Assembly: GCA_963770245.1 (NCBI GenBank)
Contig: CAVYOX010000001.1
Location: 164,347-228,346, forward strand
Source: PALSA-270 sp963770245
GTDB taxonomy: Bacteria > Acidobacteriota > Terriglobia > Terriglobales > Acidobacteriaceae
DNA: 64,000 nucleotides
Direction of reading: 5' to 3'
This document shows, piece after piece, positions 61,798 to 64,000 of this stretch (position 1 is the stretch's first letter; each line of letters opens with the position of its first letter). Under the pieces are notes generated by a model. That model saw only the letters and a program-made list of their open reading frames with translations. It had not been told where the DNA came from and searched no databases. The translations under genes were made by a program, and so were the position numbers.

Positions 61798-62718
61798 ATG
61801 GGAAATGCAAATACGATTTCACGAAGGCACTTGCTACGTAATGCGGCGGCGATAGCCGCGGCGGGCGCAGTGGAATCCGGTGCGCTGCCTCCTTCTCAAG
61901 CGTCGGCAAGCTCATCAGGTAAGAGCAACGGGCGCCCGCGCACGCTGGCCCTTGTCGGCGACTATGCCCACAATTGTGATGCGATCCGAGTCAGCTTGGA
62001 TCGTCTTTTCAAAGAGCTGGATCTCTCGATCGACTATACGACTAACTACTACGATCTATCGAAAAGCCTTCTCGAGCCGTATCAACTCTTTGTTTGCTTT
62101 CGTGACTGCTACATATTTCCGAATGGAAGAAACTTGCCCGCGAATAGATCGCAAGGAGCGGCGGGCGCTGTCGGCGGAGGCGCTTTCGCAAGCGCGGAAT
62201 ACTGGATAACGGAAGAGCAGGGGCAGGCTGTGAAGGACTTTGTAACAGCGGGAAACGGCCTTTATTCGTTTCATAGCAATGCTTTTATCTCTCGATCTTC
62301 CAAGAATTACCGGGATGTCCAGGGCGGGGTCGGTCTAAATCACCCGCCCCTACGCCCGTTTAAGGTGCGGATCGTAAATAAGGAGCACCCGGTCACGCAA
62401 GGCGTAGAAGATTTCATGGTGACCGATGAGCAGCACTTCCTCATCTACGACAAAGATCCGAAAAATATTCTTTTACATTCCGAAAATATTGACGGCCTGA
62501 CTTTTCAGGCCACGCTGCTGGACCCGGTTAACGGCGGTCCAGAAGCGTCGGGTCCTCCCCGAGACCTGGGAACCACAACGGTGAGCGGCTGGGCCCACGA
62601 ATACGGGAAGGGGCGCGTCGTTTTCACTGCCATGGGGCACACCGTCCACGCGATGTGGCAGCCCGAATACCTGAAGATGCAGAAAAATGCCGTTCGTTGG
62701 TTATTGAAAATGACGTAA
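61798..62718 (+). CDS. Tat-exported ThuA-like protein 2
   Basis: A twin-arginine signal (NTISRRHLLRNAAAIAAAGAVESG) leads to a ThuA-like domain: TLALVGDYAHNCDAIRVSLDRLFKELDL, YYDLSKSLLEPYQLFVCFRD, WITEEQGQAVKDFVTAGNGLYSFHSNAFISRS, HPPLRPFKVRIVNKEHPVTQGVEDFMVTDEQH and WAHEYGKGRVVFTAMGHTVHAMWQPEYLKMQKNAVRWLL. The protein is a tandem paralogue of the next gene. The function is unknown; the domain is also fused to or next to oxidoreductases elsewhere. Confidence 0.9.
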   Translation: MGNANTISRRHLLRNAAAIAAAGAVESGALPPSQASASSSGKSNGRPRTLALVGDYAHNCDAIRVSLDRLFKELDLSIDYTTNYYDLSKSLLEPYQLFVCFRDCYIFPNGRNLPANRSQGAAGAVGGGAFASAEYWITEEQGQAVKDFVTAGNGLYSFHSNAFISRSSKNYRDVQGGVGLNHPPLRPFKVRIVNKEHPVTQGVEDFMVTDEQHFLIYDKDPKNILLHSENIDGLTFQATLLDPVNGGPEASGPPRDLGTTTVSGWAHEYGKGRVVFTAMGHTVHAMWQPEYLKMQKNAVRWLLKMT

Positions 62719-62779
62719 TCGCTGGATTCCGACGATTTCGTTCGCCCTGAGTCCTGGGACTTTGGTGGAGGCCAGATCA

Positions 62780-63745
62780 ATGAAGATATCAAAAGCAATA
62801 TCGCGTAGAGAATTGCTGGGCGCGGGGGTGGCCGCTGCGACGGGAAGCCTCATATCTCCAGGCACATCTCTGGGCGCACGACTCTCTGCCCCCCAGTCAG
62901 GACGGACTACCGGAGGCTCTCCTCGCGCGCTCGTGCTGATGTGCGACCGGTATCACAATCAGGATTATATTCGAGTCAGCCTTGACCAGCTCTTCAAGGA
63001 GCTCGGACTCCCGGTTGACTACACCACGAACTACTACGATTTGTCGGCGCAGCTACTGCAACCCTACCAGCTCTTCATTGCGTTCCGCGACGAAAGGATT
63101 TGGCCGGGCGGATATTCTTCGGGTTGGGCTGAGGAAGGTGCACGTCAGGCGCAGGATGGCCTGGAGAATCCCGGGGAATTCCCCCCAGAGAAGGCCGAGT
63201 CGTGGATCACGGAAGAGCAAGGGCAGGCGGTGAAGGATTTCGTGTCCGCGGGGCAAGGATTTTACTCGTTGCACAACAATGCTTTGGTCTCGCGCTCTTC
63301 GAAGATTTACCGGGATGTTCAGGGTGGGGTCGCATTGGGCCATCCGCCTGTACGGCCTTTCAAGGTGCGGATTGCAAATACGCAGCACCCGATCACCCAG
63401 GGGGTAGAGGATTTCATGGTTACTGATGAACAGTATTACGCCATCTATGACAAGGATCCGAAGAACATCCTTCTCCATGGCGAAAATCTTGACGGGTTTA
63501 CTTTTGAAACGGGCTCCGGTCCAGGTGCTGGTCGGGGGCGCGGAGCAGCGGCGCCAGATCAGGATCTAAGCGCAGCAGAGGCGCCGCAGGACCACGGAAC
63601 GACGTCAATCAGCGGTTGGGCGCACGAGTACGGGAAGGGACGTGTAGTCTTTACTGCCCTGGGTCACACGAATGAGGTCATGTGGCACCCGGAATATTTC
63701 AAGATTCAGAAAAATGCCATCCGCTGGCTGCTGAAGGAACTATAG
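62780..63745 (+). CDS. Tat-exported ThuA-like protein 3
   Basis: ATG 62780 follows GGTGGAGG. The signal peptide is Tat-type (KAISRRELLGAGVAAATGSLISPG). The core repeats that of the upstream gene (ALVLMCDRYHNQDYIRVSLDQLFKELGL, WITEEQGQAVKDFVSAGQGFYSLHNNALVSRS, NTQHPITQGVEDFMVTDEQYYAIYDKDPKNILLHGENLDGF). It carries extra insertions around residues 110-130 (EGARQAQDGLENPGEFPPE) and 255-280 (a glycine/alanine-rich loop). Tandem duplication is evident. Confidence 0.9.
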   Translation: MKISKAISRRELLGAGVAAATGSLISPGTSLGARLSAPQSGRTTGGSPRALVLMCDRYHNQDYIRVSLDQLFKELGLPVDYTTNYYDLSAQLLQPYQLFIAFRDERIWPGGYSSGWAEEGARQAQDGLENPGEFPPEKAESWITEEQGQAVKDFVSAGQGFYSLHNNALVSRSSKIYRDVQGGVALGHPPVRPFKVRIANTQHPITQGVEDFMVTDEQYYAIYDKDPKNILLHGENLDGFTFETGSGPGAGRGRGAAAPDQDLSAAEAPQDHGTTSISGWAHEYGKGRVVFTALGHTNEVMWHPEYFKIQKNAIRWLLKEL

Positions 63746-63893
63746 CGGCACTGTGTTCACCATAAAGCTTCAGGCTCATGCGCGGAGATTCCGCAGGGTG
63801 TCATCGGTCGAACGGAAATAGAGTTCCTTAAACTTTTCGGTTAGGCGGAGCCAGTGTTCATTCTTTCACGTTGATTTGTCAGTCAAGCCAGGC

Positions 63894-64000
63894 ATGACGA
63901 AAGCGCTGGAAGGCACTTATCGGGATGTATTTGTGCCAGCGATCTCTAAACACGCGGGGTTCTCAGAATCGAAATTGCTCAGGGCCATATCCTCCGAAGC
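63894..64000 (+). CDS. Antibiotic-biosynthesis-monooxygenase-like protein, partial, start uncertain
   Basis: ATG 63894 opens TKALEGTYRDVFVPAISKHAGFSESKLLRAISSEA, running off the right edge. The sequence looks like an ABM-family dimeric alpha/beta-barrel protein. A more complete N-terminus (FILS-VDLSVKPG) would need a GTG at 63854 and a one-base slip near 63869. The upstream 63746-63893 shows nothing else. Confidence 0.45.
   Translation, partial: MTKALEGTYRDVFVPAISKHAGFSESKLLRAISSE

Overview
The window looks like a chromosomal segment of a soil Acidobacteriota (Terriglobia-type) bacterium. This rests on very large carboxypeptidase-regulatory-domain TonB-dependent receptors of the Oar type, an 832-residue-class FtsX/MacB permease, an acidobacterial-type membrane-anchored conserved protein at the left end, many Tat-exported enzymes, PQQ dehydrogenases and high GC. 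No rRNA, tRNA or CRISPR array was seen. Taxonomy is an inference from protein families; no search was run.

Layout. 1-3 kb: 5' end of an Oar-like receptor (minus strand, frameshifted) divergent from a frameshifted conserved membrane protein, with an 18-bp perfect palindrome between them. 3.2-13.1 kb: pdxT, then molybdenum genes (modA, a small molybdopterin-domain protein, HTH/TOBE regulators) present as two partly decayed copies of one regulator-oxidoreductase pair. Between the copies lie an ABC-2 exporter, a DUF202-DUF302 fusion and small exported proteins, and a carboxypeptidase-regulatory/porin fusion follows. 13.5-22.3 kb: glutaminyl cyclase, a membrane protein, an MsrA-DipZ-MsrB methionine-sulfoxide repair operon, a PrxQ-type peroxiredoxin, and a multiply frameshifted PQQ sugar dehydrogenase-cytochrome c fusion. 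22.3-31.3 kb: M24 peptidase remnant, CHY zinc-finger protein, GT39-like transferase, ADOP permease, ICMT-like methyltransferase, LysE exporter, amidase, DinB-like protein. 31.9-35.1 kb: an ECF42-type sigma factor with two YCII/DGPF proteins and a STAS protein; the two YCII genes and the STAS gene are each preceded by the same promoter motif at identical spacing. 35.3-41.2 kb: membrane protein, O-methyltransferase, GH43 remnant, carboxylesterase, LacI regulator with palindromic operators.

41.3-42.3 kb is an insertion-sequence graveyard. 42.3-45.8 kb is an oxidation set (ThuA-like protein, dihaem-type cytochrome c, PQQ dehydrogenase). 45.9-55.3 kb is a nine-gene minus-strand catabolic operon: thiolase, CoA-transferase, an SDR lacking catalytic residues, DUF35 protein, MHS-family transporter, fumarylacetoacetate-hydrolase family protein, alpha/beta hydrolase, amidohydrolase, alpha/beta hydrolase. 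A promoter with an overlapping palindrome precedes it. An IclR regulator and an 1140-residue outer-membrane receptor sit just upstream, and the receptor promoter is preceded by five 21-bp tandem repeats. Together these make a self-contained uptake, import, degradation and regulation locus for an unidentified acid or acyl compound, bracketed by similar IS 3'-end remnants at 41.5 and 61.3 kb. The right end has a decayed VOC protein, two tandem Tat-exported ThuA-like paralogues and a partial antibiotic-biosynthesis-monooxygenase-like gene.

Single-base frameshifts recur in certain genes while most long genes are intact. Some may be consensus errors, but the clustering suggests that many are real pseudogenes.
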